Source of the DNA: Micromonospora mirobrigensis
GTDB lineage: Bacteria > Actinomycetota > Actinomycetes > Mycobacteriales > Micromonosporaceae
Assembly (NCBI RefSeq): GCF_900091555.1
Contig: NZ_FMCX01000001.1
Coordinates: 1,364,001-1,428,000, forward strand
Length of the DNA: 64,000 nucleotides
Direction: 5' to 3'
Shown piece by piece: positions 25,971 to 35,144 of the stretch (positions are counted from its first letter, which is position 1; each line of letters opens with the position of its first letter). Under the pieces are notes generated by a model. It was not told the DNA's origin. It was given only the letters and a program-made list of their open reading frames with translations, and did no database searches. A program made the position numbers and the translations under genes.

Positions 25971-27392
25971 TCAGAGGATGGGGGGTGGGGTGTAGGTGGC
26001 GGCCTGGGGGTGGGTTTCGACGATCCGGGCGATGCGGGCCGTGACTCGGGCGACCTGGGCCTCGGCGGTGCCGGTGAAGGCGGCCCGGTCGGTGACCAGG
26101 GCGTCGATCTCGGCGCGGGTCAGACCCAGCCGGGTGTCGGCCGCGAGGCGGTCGAAGAGGTCGTTCTCCGGGGCGCCCTTCTCGCGCATGGCCAGCGCCA
26201 CGGCCACCGCGTGCTCCTTGATCACCTCGTGCGCGACCTCCCGGCCGACGCCCCGGCGCACCGCACCGACCAGGATCTTGGTGGTGGCCAGGAACGGCAG
26301 GAAGCGCTCCAGCTCCCGGTTGATCACCGCCGGGTACGCCCCGAACTCGTCGAGCACGGTGAGGAAGGTCTGGAACAGTCCGTCGGCGGCGAAGAACGCG
26401 TCCGGCAGGGCGACCCGGCGGACCACCGAGCAGGAGACGTCGCCCTCGTTCCACTGGTCGCCGGCCAGCTCGCCGACCATCGACAGGTAGCCCCGGATGA
26501 TCACCGCGAAGCCGTTCACCCGCTCGGAGGAACGCGTGTTCATCTTGTGCGGCATCGCGCTGGAGCCCACCTGGCCGGGCTTGAAGCCCTCGGTGGCCAG
26601 CTCCTGGCCGACCATCAGCCGGATCGTGGTGGCCAGCGACGACGGGGCGGCGGCCACCTGAGCCAGCGCGGAGAGCACGTCGAAGTCCAGCGACCGCGGG
26701 TAGACCTGGCCGACGCTGTCCAGCACCCGCGCGAAGCCCAGGTGCCCGGCGACCCGGCGCTCCAGCTCGGCCACCTTGTCGGCGTCGCCGTCGAAGAGGT
26801 CGAGCTGATCGGCGGCGGTGCCCACCGGCCCCTTCACGCCGCGCAGCGGGTAGCGCTCGATCAGGTCGGACAGCCGCTCGTACGCGATCAGCAGCTCCTC
26901 GGCGGCCGACGCGAAGCGCTTGCCCAGCGTGGTGGCCTGCGCCGCGACGTTGTGCGACCGGCCGGCCATCACCAGGCCGGAGTACTCGTGGGCGTGCCGG
27001 GCCAACCGGGCCAGGGCGGCCACCACCCGGTCCCGGATCAGTTCCAGCGAGCGGCGCACCTGGAGCTGCTCGACGTTCTCGGTGAGGTCCCGGGAGGTCA
27101 TCCCCTTGTGCACGTGCTCGTGCCCGGCGAGCGCGCTGAACTCCTCGATCCGGGCCTTCACGTCGTGCCGGGTGACCCGCTCCCGCTCGGCGATCGAGGC
27201 CAGGTCGACGTCGTCGACCACCCGCTCGTACGCCTCGACCACCCCGTCCGGCACCGGCACGCCCAGGTCCCGCTGGGCCTTGAGCACGGCGAGCCAGAGC
27301 TGCCGTTCCAGGCGGATCTTCTGCTCCGGCGACCAGAGGGCGGCCAGCTCGGGGGAGGCGTACCGGTTGGCGAGCACGTTCGGGATCGTCAC
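25971..27392 (-). CDS. purB: Adenylosuccinate lyase
   Basis: The 473-residue product cleaves SAICAR and adenylosuccinate (purine steps 8 and AMP branch). It has the fumarase-superfamily signature SSAMPHKMNTRSSERVNGF, the HEHVHKGMTSRDLTEN and GRSHNVAAQATTLGKRFASAAEELL blocks, and GAVRRGVGREVAHEVIKEHAVAVAL near the end. It starts at a GTG (VTIPNVLANRYAS). It is the last purine gene of this half of the window and is followed by the palindrome. Confidence 0.96.
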   Translation of the reverse strand: MTIPNVLANRYASPELAALWSPEQKIRLERQLWLAVLKAQRDLGVPVPDGVVEAYERVVDDVDLASIAERERVTRHDVKARIEEFSALAGHEHVHKGMTSRDLTENVEQLQVRRSLELIRDRVVAALARLARHAHEYSGLVMAGRSHNVAAQATTLGKRFASAAEELLIAYERLSDLIERYPLRGVKGPVGTAADQLDLFDGDADKVAELERRVAGHLGFARVLDSVGQVYPRSLDFDVLSALAQVAAAPSSLATTIRLMVGQELATEGFKPGQVGSSAMPHKMNTRSSERVNGFAVIIRGYLSMVGELAGDQWNEGDVSCSVVRRVALPDAFFAADGLFQTFLTVLDEFGAYPAVINRELERFLPFLATTKILVGAVRRGVGREVAHEVIKEHAVAVALAMREKGAPENDLFDRLAADTRLGLTRAEIDALVTDRAAFTGTAEAQVARVTARIARIVETHPQAATYTPPPIL

Positions 27393-27592
27393 GTACCTCA
27401 GTCTTTCACGATGGGCCCGCCCGCCAGCCCGGCGGTGCGGCCCGGCGTGGAGCCGGGCGTCCCTGCTCCCGCCTACGCCTTGTGCCCGAAATGTCGTAGC
27501 GGTCAGCGGGCCGACGGAAAGCATGTGATCATCTTTGGCATCACCGGTCCGGCGCGAGCCGACCTTCTCTTCTTCCTCAGTCGAGGACGCCC

Positions 27593-29890
27593 ATGCGCAA
27601 AACCCCCCTCGCCGGCCTGGCCGCTCTGACGCTGGCCGGCGGCACTCTCCTCTCCGGCTCACCGGCGCAGGCCGCCGAGGCCAGCACCCTCTACGTCGCC
27701 CAGGGCTCGGCCGCCTGCTCGGACACCGGTCCGGGGACGCAGGAACAGCCGTACTGCACGATCGGCGCGGCGGCCGGGGTGGTCGCCGCCGGCCAGACCG
27801 TCGAGGTCGCCGGTGGCCTCTACCGCGAGCGGGTCACCATCGGCAGCTCCGGCACGTCCGGCCAGCCGATCACCTTCCGTGGTCAGAACGTCCAGCTGTA
27901 CGGCGCGACCGCCGGCATCACCGTCGACGGCCAGCACGACGTCAGGATCCTGGGCTTCCAGGCCGTTTCGGTGAGCGCGGCTCCCGCGCTCGACCTCCGC
28001 GACTCCTCGGCCGTCACGGTCGACGGGATGCGGTTCAACATGCCGGGCGGCGCGACGGTCCCCGCGGTACGGCTCTCCGCCGTCGCCGCGTCCTCCCTCA
28101 CGAAGCTCAGCGTGTACGGCAGCCCGCTGGTCAACGGCATCGCTCTGGACGCCACGACCAGCGGCGTGACGCTGACCGGCTCCACGGTCGGCGGGAGCAG
28201 CAACTACGACAAGACTCCGGACAGCTTTGGCATCCGGGTGGCTGGGGCACGAAACACGATCGTCAACAACACGGTCGCCGGCTTCTCGGATGCCGCCGTC
28301 GAGATCGAGCCCGGAGCGACGGGCACGGTGGTGGCGAACAACGCGATCTCCGGAGGCGCCGGGTACGGCATCCGCAACCGCGCGGGCACCGGCACCGCGA
28401 TCACCAACAACACCGTCGGGGCACGCTGCCGCGACGGCATCCGGGTCGAGGGGGCCTCGGCCGGGGTGTCGGTGCAGAACAACGTCCTGAGGTACAACGG
28501 GGTCACCTGGTCCAACTCCTGCCACTACGCGTCCCAGCAGGGCACCGAGGTGGCGGTTCACGACGAGGCCGTCACCGACACCGTGGTCGACTACAACAAC
28601 ACCATTCACGGCTCGCTGCCCAGCAAGGACTACTCCTGGGGCGGCGTCCTGATGGATCTCGCCACGTTGCGCACTCGCACCGGCCAGGGCGCCCACGACC
28701 GGTCCGGGTTCTACCCGCCCGGTGGTGACGCCGACTCCGCGAACTCGGCCGCTCCCGGCTATCAGGCCACCGACCGCAGGGGCACGCCCCGCGTCGACGA
28801 CCCGGATGTGGCGAACACCGGCGCCGGTCCGATCACGTATGCCGACCGGGGCGCGACCGAGCTCCTCCGGCTTTCGACCGCCGTCTTCTCCACGACGTTG
28901 GACCTCGGCGTTCGTTCGGTCACCGTCGACGCGTCCGGCTCCACGCGCGGCTCGTACCCGATCGCCTCGTACCGGTTCGACTTCGGCGACGGGACCGTGG
29001 TCACCCAGGCGTCCCCGGTCGCCACCCACCGGTACGCCACCGTGGGCGACTACCGGATCTACCTCACCGTCGTCCCGACCGCCGGTCCCACGAGCAGCTA
29101 CTCCAGATACGTCAGCGTCCTGCGGCGGATCTCCACGGTGAGCCTGCTGTCAGCCGCAAACCTCCGCTACGTGCAGCCGACCTGGGCGGGCGCGGACGCC
29201 AGCCGTTTCGGGGTTGACTCGACCGACAAGTTCGACATCGCCGACGCTGGCAACGGGCAGGTGGCGATCCTTTCGCAGAAGAACCGACGGTACCTGCGAA
29301 CCGACGACATCACGATGTGGTTGGACAGCTCGTCGGTGAGGGCGGAGGAACGCTTCACCATCAGCACCAACGCCGACGGCACCATCAGCCTCAGGTACGC
29401 CGCCACCGGCCGGTACGTCAGCGTCGCGAACTCCGGCGGCCTCTATCCCAACAAGACCACCATCGGCATCGCCGAGAAGTTCTACCGGGTGGGCGTCAAC
29501 GACGCGAACTCCTGGTTCAAGGCGAAGGTGAACTCCCGCTACGTCACCGCCCCGTACGCCGGCCAGAGCTGGCTGATCGCCAATCGCAGCACCGTCTCCA
29601 CCGCCGAGCGCTTCGACCTGGTCAACCTCGGCGGCGGCAGGTGGGCGCTCTTCTCCCGCGCCAACAACCACTTCGTCACCGCGGAGAGCGCCGGCGCCAA
29701 GCCGCTGATCGCCGCCCGCACCACCGTCGGCCTGTGGGAACGGTTCACGGTCGTGCACAACAGCGACGGCACCGTGAGCCTGCGGGCCGCCGCGAACAAC
29801 CGCTACGTCAGCGCGGACAGCGCCGGCGCGAAGTCCCTGATCGCCAACCGCACCGCCGTCGGCCTCTGGGAGAAGTTCACCCTCGGCTGA
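27593..29890 (+). CDS. Secreted beta-helix / PKD / beta-trefoil protein (paralogue 1)
   Basis: The 765-residue product has a signal peptide (cleaved after AQAA, about residue 25). A right-handed parallel beta-helix follows (about 30-390; LYVAQGSAACSDTGPGTQEQPYCTIGAAAGVVAAGQTVEVAGGLYRERVTI is the classic entry turn). Then come a PKD domain (about 430-510; SYRFDFGDGTVVTQ...HRYATVGDYRIYLTV) and a tandem fascin-like beta-trefoil region (about 515-765) with repeats of the type NRYVSADSAGAKSLIANRTAVGLWEKFTL. The layout fits a wall- or polysaccharide-targeted glycan lyase/hydrolase or adhesin. No catalytic residues were identified. Confidence 0.85.
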   Translation: MRKTPLAGLAALTLAGGTLLSGSPAQAAEASTLYVAQGSAACSDTGPGTQEQPYCTIGAAAGVVAAGQTVEVAGGLYRERVTIGSSGTSGQPITFRGQNVQLYGATAGITVDGQHDVRILGFQAVSVSAAPALDLRDSSAVTVDGMRFNMPGGATVPAVRLSAVAASSLTKLSVYGSPLVNGIALDATTSGVTLTGSTVGGSSNYDKTPDSFGIRVAGARNTIVNNTVAGFSDAAVEIEPGATGTVVANNAISGGAGYGIRNRAGTGTAITNNTVGARCRDGIRVEGASAGVSVQNNVLRYNGVTWSNSCHYASQQGTEVAVHDEAVTDTVVDYNNTIHGSLPSKDYSWGGVLMDLATLRTRTGQGAHDRSGFYPPGGDADSANSAAPGYQATDRRGTPRVDDPDVANTGAGPITYADRGATELLRLSTAVFSTTLDLGVRSVTVDASGSTRGSYPIASYRFDFGDGTVVTQASPVATHRYATVGDYRIYLTVVPTAGPTSSYSRYVSVLRRISTVSLLSAANLRYVQPTWAGADASRFGVDSTDKFDIADAGNGQVAILSQKNRRYLRTDDITMWLDSSSVRAEERFTISTNADGTISLRYAATGRYVSVANSGGLYPNKTTIGIAEKFYRVGVNDANSWFKAKVNSRYVTAPYAGQSWLIANRSTVSTAERFDLVNLGGGRWALFSRANNHFVTAESAGAKPLIAARTTVGLWERFTVVHNSDGTVSLRAAANNRYVSADSAGAKSLIANRTAVGLWEKFTLG

Positions 29891-30021
29891 CCCACCCGCA
29901 CCACCCGCCGCCCGCCCGGCATCCCGCCGGGCGAGCGGCGGTCCTCCGGCCACGAATCCCTGTGCAGAGACAGCACGCGGTCTGCTACCGCGACGACGCC
30001 TCCCCTCGATCGAGGAGCGCC

Positions 30022-32322
30022 ATGCACCGATCATCCCTCGCCGGCCTGACCGCTGTCGCGGTCACCGGTGGCGCCCTGCTCGCCGCATCGCCGGCCCAGG
30101 CCGCCGACCCCACCTACCTGTACGTCGACAAGAACTCCACCGCCTGCTCGGACTCCGGCCCGGGCAGCCAGAGCGCCCCGTTCTGCACGATCGGCGCCGC
30201 CGCGGGGGCGGCGACCGCCGGGACGGTGGTCCGGATCAACTCCGGCACCTACTCCGAGCGGGTCACCGTCTCCAGGTCCGGCACGGCGGACCAGCCGATC
30301 ACCTTCGAGGGGATCGGGACCGGCGCCGACCAACCGCTGATGAGGGGCGGCCCCGACTCCGGTTTCGTCATCGACGGTCAGCACGACGTCGTGCTCCGCA
30401 ACCTGCGGATCGACCAGTGGGGGTGGGTCCCGGCGCTCGACGTCCGGAACGCGTCGGGGATCCGAATCAGCGGCGTCACGGCCGACAACTCGCATGCCTC
30501 CCCGGACGCCCAGGCACCGATCAGTTTCACCGCCGTCAGGGGCGCAACGGTGGAGAAGTCCTCCATCGAGTCGCCCTACGGGACCGGCGTGTGGCTGGAC
30601 GCCGCCACCACGGGCGTGACCGTCACCTCCTCCCGATTCGGTGGTTCCGGCTTCAGCGACGGCCGTTCCACGGGGGTCTTGGTCTACGGCTCCGACAACA
30701 AGATCATCGGCAACGAGATGGACGCGTCCCGCGACGGGGCGATCAGCATCGAACCGGGTGCGGCCCGCACGGTGGTGGCGAACAACGTCATCGACACTCT
30801 CCTGGGCCGCCCGGCCATCGTCACCAATTCCGCCGACAGCACCACGATCGTCAACAACTCCATGACGACCAACTGCGGCGACGGCATCCGGGTCCAGGGC
30901 AACTCCTCGGGTGTCATCGTCCAGAACAACGTCATCGACAGGTCACCCGAGGGCGACGTCGGCAACGTCTACTGCGCCACGTACGGGGCGGCCATCCTCG
31001 TCGCCGGCAACTCCGCGGTGAACACGGTCGTCGACTACAACGACGTGTCCGGTCCCGCCGGCCAGGCCTACTCCTGGAACGGCACCTATCTGACCCTGGC
31101 CGCCTTCCGTTCCGCCACGGGTAAGGCCGCCCACGACCGGAGCAACCCGGCCAACCACCGGGACTCGGCGAACTCGGCCGCCCCGGGATACCCGATGACC
31201 GACCGGCTGGGCGTGGCCCGCATCGACGACCTCGGGCTGGCCAACACCGGCGCCGGCCCGATCGCGTACGCCGACCGGGGCGCGACCGAGGCCGTCCCGA
31301 CTCCGTCGGCCGCGCTCGCCCTCACGGTGGACCCGGCGACCCTCTCGGTCATCGCGAACGCGGGCGCCTCGAAGCCCGGCGCCTACCCGATCGCGTCGTA
31401 CCGGTTCGACTTCGGCGACGGCACGGTGATCACCCAGGCCTCCCCGATCGCCCGGCGCTACTACCCGCTGCCCGGCACCTACACGGTCTCCGTCAAGGTC
31501 ATCCCGAGCTCCGGCCCGACGAGCGAGACCAGCCAGACGGTGAGCGCGCTGCGCCGGATCTCCACGGTGAGCCTGCTCGCCGCCGACAACCTGCGCTACG
31601 TCGCGCCGGCCGGCGAGCTCGTGCAGGCCAACCGGTACGGCGTGGACTCGACCGACAAGTTCGACCTGGTGGACGCCGGCAACGCGCAGGTCGCGGTCTT
31701 CTCCCAGCAGGCCCAGCGCTACCTCACCACCAACGGGTCGGATCCGCTTCGGCTCAACAGCCTTCAGGTGGGGGTCGCGCAGCGCTTCGTCCTCACCGCC
31801 GGCGCCGGAGGCACGGTCAGCCTGAAGTCGACCGCCAACGGCCGGTACGTCAGCGTGGCCACCACCGGCTACCTGTACGCGAACAAGACCAGCGTCGGCG
31901 TGGCCGAGAAGTTCCACCGGGTCGGCGTGAACGACGCGAACTCCTGGTTCAAGGCCCGGGTCAACCTGCGCTACGTCACCTCCACCTACGGCGGCAAGAG
32001 CTGGCTGGTCGCCAAGGACACCTCCGTCTCCTCCTGGCAGCGCTACGACCTGGTCAACCTCGGCAGCGGCAAGTGGGCGCTATTCTCCCGCGCCAACAAC
32101 CGCTTCGTCACCGCCGAGAACGGCGGCGCGAAGCCCCTGATCGCCAACCGCACCAGCATCGGCCAGTGGGAAACCTTCACCATCCTCCACAACACCGACG
32201 GCACCGTCAGCCTGCGCGCCGCCGCCAACAACCGCATCATCACCGCCGACAGCGCCGGCACCAAACCCCTGATCGCCAACCGCACCACCATCGGCCTCTG
32301 GGAGAAGTTCACCCTCGGCTGA
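30022..32322 (+). CDS. Secreted beta-helix / PKD / beta-trefoil protein (paralogue 2)
   Basis: The 766-residue product has the same domains in the same order as the upstream gene and nearly the same length. It has a signal peptide ending AQAA, the matching LYVDKNSTACSDSGPGSQSAPFCTIGAAAG entry turn, a PKD domain (SYRFDFGDGTVITQ) and fascin-like repeats ending GLWEKFTLG. The beta-helix region is the most divergent part, while the C-terminal repeats and the 3' flank are nearly identical in places. This indicates tandem duplication followed by change in the likely ligand-binding face. GAGGAG precedes the ATG. Confidence 0.85.
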   Translation: MHRSSLAGLTAVAVTGGALLAASPAQAADPTYLYVDKNSTACSDSGPGSQSAPFCTIGAAAGAATAGTVVRINSGTYSERVTVSRSGTADQPITFEGIGTGADQPLMRGGPDSGFVIDGQHDVVLRNLRIDQWGWVPALDVRNASGIRISGVTADNSHASPDAQAPISFTAVRGATVEKSSIESPYGTGVWLDAATTGVTVTSSRFGGSGFSDGRSTGVLVYGSDNKIIGNEMDASRDGAISIEPGAARTVVANNVIDTLLGRPAIVTNSADSTTIVNNSMTTNCGDGIRVQGNSSGVIVQNNVIDRSPEGDVGNVYCATYGAAILVAGNSAVNTVVDYNDVSGPAGQAYSWNGTYLTLAAFRSATGKAAHDRSNPANHRDSANSAAPGYPMTDRLGVARIDDLGLANTGAGPIAYADRGATEAVPTPSAALALTVDPATLSVIANAGASKPGAYPIASYRFDFGDGTVITQASPIARRYYPLPGTYTVSVKVIPSSGPTSETSQTVSALRRISTVSLLAADNLRYVAPAGELVQANRYGVDSTDKFDLVDAGNAQVAVFSQQAQRYLTTNGSDPLRLNSLQVGVAQRFVLTAGAGGTVSLKSTANGRYVSVATTGYLYANKTSVGVAEKFHRVGVNDANSWFKARVNLRYVTSTYGGKSWLVAKDTSVSSWQRYDLVNLGSGKWALFSRANNRFVTAENGGAKPLIANRTSIGQWETFTILHNTDGTVSLRAAANNRIITADSAGTKPLIANRTTIGLWEKFTLG

Positions 32323-32339
32323 CCCACCCGCACCACCCG

Positions 32340-32371
32340 ACGCCCGCCCGGCACACCAGCCGGGCGGGCGT
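32340..32371 (+). terminator. Terminator hairpin after paralogue 2
   Basis: ACGCCCGCCCGGC pairs with GCCGGGCGGGCGT over 13 bp, with a 6-base loop. A weaker version (GCCCGGC/GCCGGGC at 29924-29942) follows paralogue 1 in the same sequence setting. Confidence 0.8.
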
Positions 32372-32426
32372 CCGCATTCCGGCCAGAGCTCGCCGCAACC
32401 GGCGGCAAGCCGCTGCCCGGAGGCCG

Positions 32427-33719
32427 TCAGCGCTCCAGGATGGCCGTCACGCCCTGCCCGCCCGCCGCGCAGATGGAGATCAGCCCGCGTCCGCTGCCCT
32501 TCTCGGCGAGCAGCTTGGCCAGCGTGGCCACGATCCGGCCGCCGGTCGCCGCGAACGGGTGCCCGGCCGCCAGCGAGGAGCCGTTGACGTTGAGCTTGTC
32601 CCGGTCGATCGCGCCGAGTGGGGCGTCCAGGCCGAGCCGGTCGGAGCAGAACTCCTTCGACTCCCAGGCGGCCAGGGTGGCCAGCACCTGCGAGGCGAAC
32701 GCCTCGTGGATCTCGTAGTAGTCGAAGTCCTGGAGAGTCAGCCCGGCCCGGGCCAGCATCCGGGGCACCGCGTACGCGGGGGCCATCAGCAGTCCCTCGT
32801 CGCCGTGCACGAAGTCGACGGCGGCGTTCTCCGACCAGGAGAACCAGGCCAGCACCGGCAGGTGGTGCTCGCGCGCCCACTCCTCGGAGGCGAGCAGCAC
32901 CGTGGACGCGCCGTCGGTGAGCGGGGAGGAGTTGCCGGCGGTCATGGTGGCCCGGTCGGCGTCCGGGCCCCGGTTGCCGAAGACCGGCTTGAGCGAGCCG
33001 AGCTTCTCCAGGCTGGTGTCCGGTCGCAGGTTCTGGTCGCGGGTGAGCCCCAGGTAGGGGGTGACCAGGTCGTCGAAGAACCCCTTCTCGTACGCGGCGG
33101 CGAGTCGCTGGTGCGAGCGGAGCGCCAGCTCGTCCTGGGACTGCCGGTCGATCTCCCAGCGCAGCGCGGTGCGGGCGGCGTGCTCGCCCATGGACAGCCC
33201 GGTACGCGGCTCGGCGTTGCGCGGGATCTCCGGCTTGAACGGCTGGTGCGGGCGGAGCTTGGCGGCGATCTTCAGCCGTTCGCCGAGGGTGCGGGCGCTG
33301 TTGAGCTTGAGCAGGGTGCGTCGCATGTCCTCGTTGACCGCGAGCGGGGCGTCGGAGGTGGTGTCGACTCCGCCGGCGACGCCGACGTCGATCTGCCCGA
33401 GGGCGATCTTGTTGGCGACCAGGATGGCGGCCTCCAGCCCGGTGCCGCAGGCCTGCTGGATGTCGTACGCGGGGGTGTGCGGGTCGAGCTTCGAGCCGAG
33501 CACCACCTCGCGGGCCAGGTTGAAGTCCTTGGCGTGCTTGAGGACGGCCCCGGCGACCAGCTCGCCGACCCGCTGCCCGGCCAGGCCGAACCGGGCGACC
33601 AGCCCGTCGAGGGCGGCGCCGAGCATGTCGGCGTTGGACGCGCCGGCGTACCGGGAGTTGGAGCGGGCGAAGGGGATGCGGTTGCCGCCGATGACCGCGA
33701 CCCGCCGGATGTTCTGCAC
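32427..33719 (-). CDS. Acetyl-CoA acetyltransferase (thiolase), FadA2-like
   Basis: The 430-residue product is a full thiolase. The nucleophile Cys is in DIQQACGTGLEAAILV, the His is in YYEIHEAFASQVLA, and the second Cys is in ISICAAGGQGVTAI. NVNGSSLAAGHPFAATGGRIV is the glycine-rich C-terminal block. It cleaves 3-ketoacyl-CoA or condenses acetyl-CoA. The GTG start has AGGAGG about 7 bases upstream. It is divergent from the FabG4-like and MaoC genes, the same arrangement as M. tuberculosis fadA2 with fabG4-htdX. Confidence 0.93.
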   Translation of the reverse strand: MQNIRRVAVIGGNRIPFARSNSRYAGASNADMLGAALDGLVARFGLAGQRVGELVAGAVLKHAKDFNLAREVVLGSKLDPHTPAYDIQQACGTGLEAAILVANKIALGQIDVGVAGGVDTTSDAPLAVNEDMRRTLLKLNSARTLGERLKIAAKLRPHQPFKPEIPRNAEPRTGLSMGEHAARTALRWEIDRQSQDELALRSHQRLAAAYEKGFFDDLVTPYLGLTRDQNLRPDTSLEKLGSLKPVFGNRGPDADRATMTAGNSSPLTDGASTVLLASEEWAREHHLPVLAWFSWSENAAVDFVHGDEGLLMAPAYAVPRMLARAGLTLQDFDYYEIHEAFASQVLATLAAWESKEFCSDRLGLDAPLGAIDRDKLNVNGSSLAAGHPFAATGGRIVATLAKLLAEKGSGRGLISICAAGGQGVTAILER

Positions 33720-33749
33720 GATCCCGCCTCCTGAAAGGTTTGCCCTGAA

Positions 33750-33765
33750 CCTACTCGCCAGTAGG
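33750..33765. promoter_or_regulatory. Operator-like dyad in the thiolase/FabG promoter
   Basis: CCTACTCGCCAGTAGG is a 16-base dyad (6-bp arms CCTACT/AGTAGG, spacer CGCC) between the two divergent starts. It aligns without gaps at 12 of 16 positions to CCTACTCGTGCGTAAG at 37634, beside the tetR-type gene. A shared TetR-family operator is the natural reading. Confidence 0.65.
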
Positions 33766-33773
33766 CTACGCCT

Positions 33774-35144
33774 ATGACCGACAGGTACGCGAGCTTCGTC
33801 CAATCGGGGGCCGGCCGTGCGCTGGTGAAGCGCCTCGGCCTGCCCGACCCACCTCGGCTGCGCCGACACACCCCCGGCGATCCGCTGCTGCCCGGTCCCG
33901 CCCTGGTGGGCGCGGCCGACGGCGGCCGGCTCGCCGAACCGGTCACCAAGATCCTGACCTTCGCCGGGGTCGAGCCACGTGACCCGGTCGCCGGCACCAC
34001 CGCCGCCGACGGCACCCCCCAGCGGTACGGCGCGCTGGTCTACGACGCCAGCGGGATCACCGACTCCACCGGCCTGCGCCAGCTCTACGACTTCTTCCAC
34101 CCGCACGCGCGTTCGGTGCTGCCCAGCGGCCGGGTGATCGTGCTGGGCACCCCGCCGACCGAGTGCGCCACCCCGCGCGAGGCCACCGCCCAGCGGGCCC
34201 TGGAGGGGTTGACCCGCAGCATCGGCAAGGAGTTCGGCCGGGGCGTCACCGCCCAGCTGGTGTACGTGACGCGCGACGGCGACGCCGGCACCCTGACCAG
34301 CCTGGAGTCCACGCTCCGCTTCCTGCTCGGCGGCCGGTCGGCGTACGTCTCGGGGCAGGTGGTCCGGGTCGGCGCCGGCACGGCGACCGCCCCGGCCGAC
34401 TGGAACCGCCCGCTCGACGGCCAGGTCGTCCTGGTCACCGGCGCGGCCCGGGGCATCGGCGCGGCGCTGGCCAAGGTGCTCGCCCGCGACGGCGCCCAGG
34501 TGGTGGCGCTGGACGTCCCGGCGGCCGGCGACGCCCTCGCCGCGGTCGCCAACGAGATCGGCGGCACCGCCGTGCAGCTCGACCTGACCACCCCGGACGC
34601 CCCGACCCGGCTCGCCGATCACCTGGCCGCCCGGCACGGCCGGGTCGACGTGGTGGTGCACAACGCCGGCATCACCCGGGACAAGACCCTCGGCCGGATG
34701 GACGCCGACCGGTGGGACCAGGTCATCGACGTCAACCTCTCCAGCCAGGAGCGGATCAACGACGTGCTGCTGGAGCGCGACCTGATCCCCGCCGGCGGGC
34801 GGATCGTCGCGGTCTCCTCGATCGCCGGCATCGCCGGCAACCGGGGCCAGACCAACTACGCCACCAGCAAGGCCGGCGTGATCGGACTGGTCGACTCGCT
34901 GGCCCCGGTCCTGCGTGAGCGGCAGGTCAGCGTCAACGCCGTCGCCCCCGGCTTCATCGAGACCCGGCTGACCGCCCGGATCCCGCTGGCGCTGCGCGAG
35001 GCGGGTCGCCGGATGAACAGCATGTCCCAAGGCGGCCTGCCGGTCGACGTGGCCGAGGCGATCGGCTGGCTGGCCTGGCCGGCCTCCGGCGCGGTCAGCG
35101 GTAACGTCGTACGGGTCTGCGGCCAGAGCCTGTTGGGGGCGTGA
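33774..35144 (+). CDS. High-molecular-weight 3-oxoacyl-ACP/CoA reductase (FabG4-like)
   Basis: The 456-residue product is nearly twice the length of ordinary FabG. The N-terminal half (about 1-200) is the flavodoxin-like domain specific to the FabG4 class. The C-terminal half is an SDR with VTGAARGIGAALAKVLARDGAQVV, HNAGITRDKTLGRM, SSIAGIAGNRGQTNYATSKAG (Ser, Tyr and Lys of the catalytic set) and NAVAPGFIETRLTARIP. FabG4 uses NADH on long 3-ketoacyl-CoA. Its stop overlaps the start of the MaoC gene, so the two steps are coupled. Confidence 0.92.
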   Translation: MTDRYASFVQSGAGRALVKRLGLPDPPRLRRHTPGDPLLPGPALVGAADGGRLAEPVTKILTFAGVEPRDPVAGTTAADGTPQRYGALVYDASGITDSTGLRQLYDFFHPHARSVLPSGRVIVLGTPPTECATPREATAQRALEGLTRSIGKEFGRGVTAQLVYVTRDGDAGTLTSLESTLRFLLGGRSAYVSGQVVRVGAGTATAPADWNRPLDGQVVLVTGAARGIGAALAKVLARDGAQVVALDVPAAGDALAAVANEIGGTAVQLDLTTPDAPTRLADHLAARHGRVDVVVHNAGITRDKTLGRMDADRWDQVIDVNLSSQERINDVLLERDLIPAGGRIVAVSSIAGIAGNRGQTNYATSKAGVIGLVDSLAPVLRERQVSVNAVAPGFIETRLTARIPLALREAGRRMNSMSQGGLPVDVAEAIGWLAWPASGAVSGNVVRVCGQSLLGA

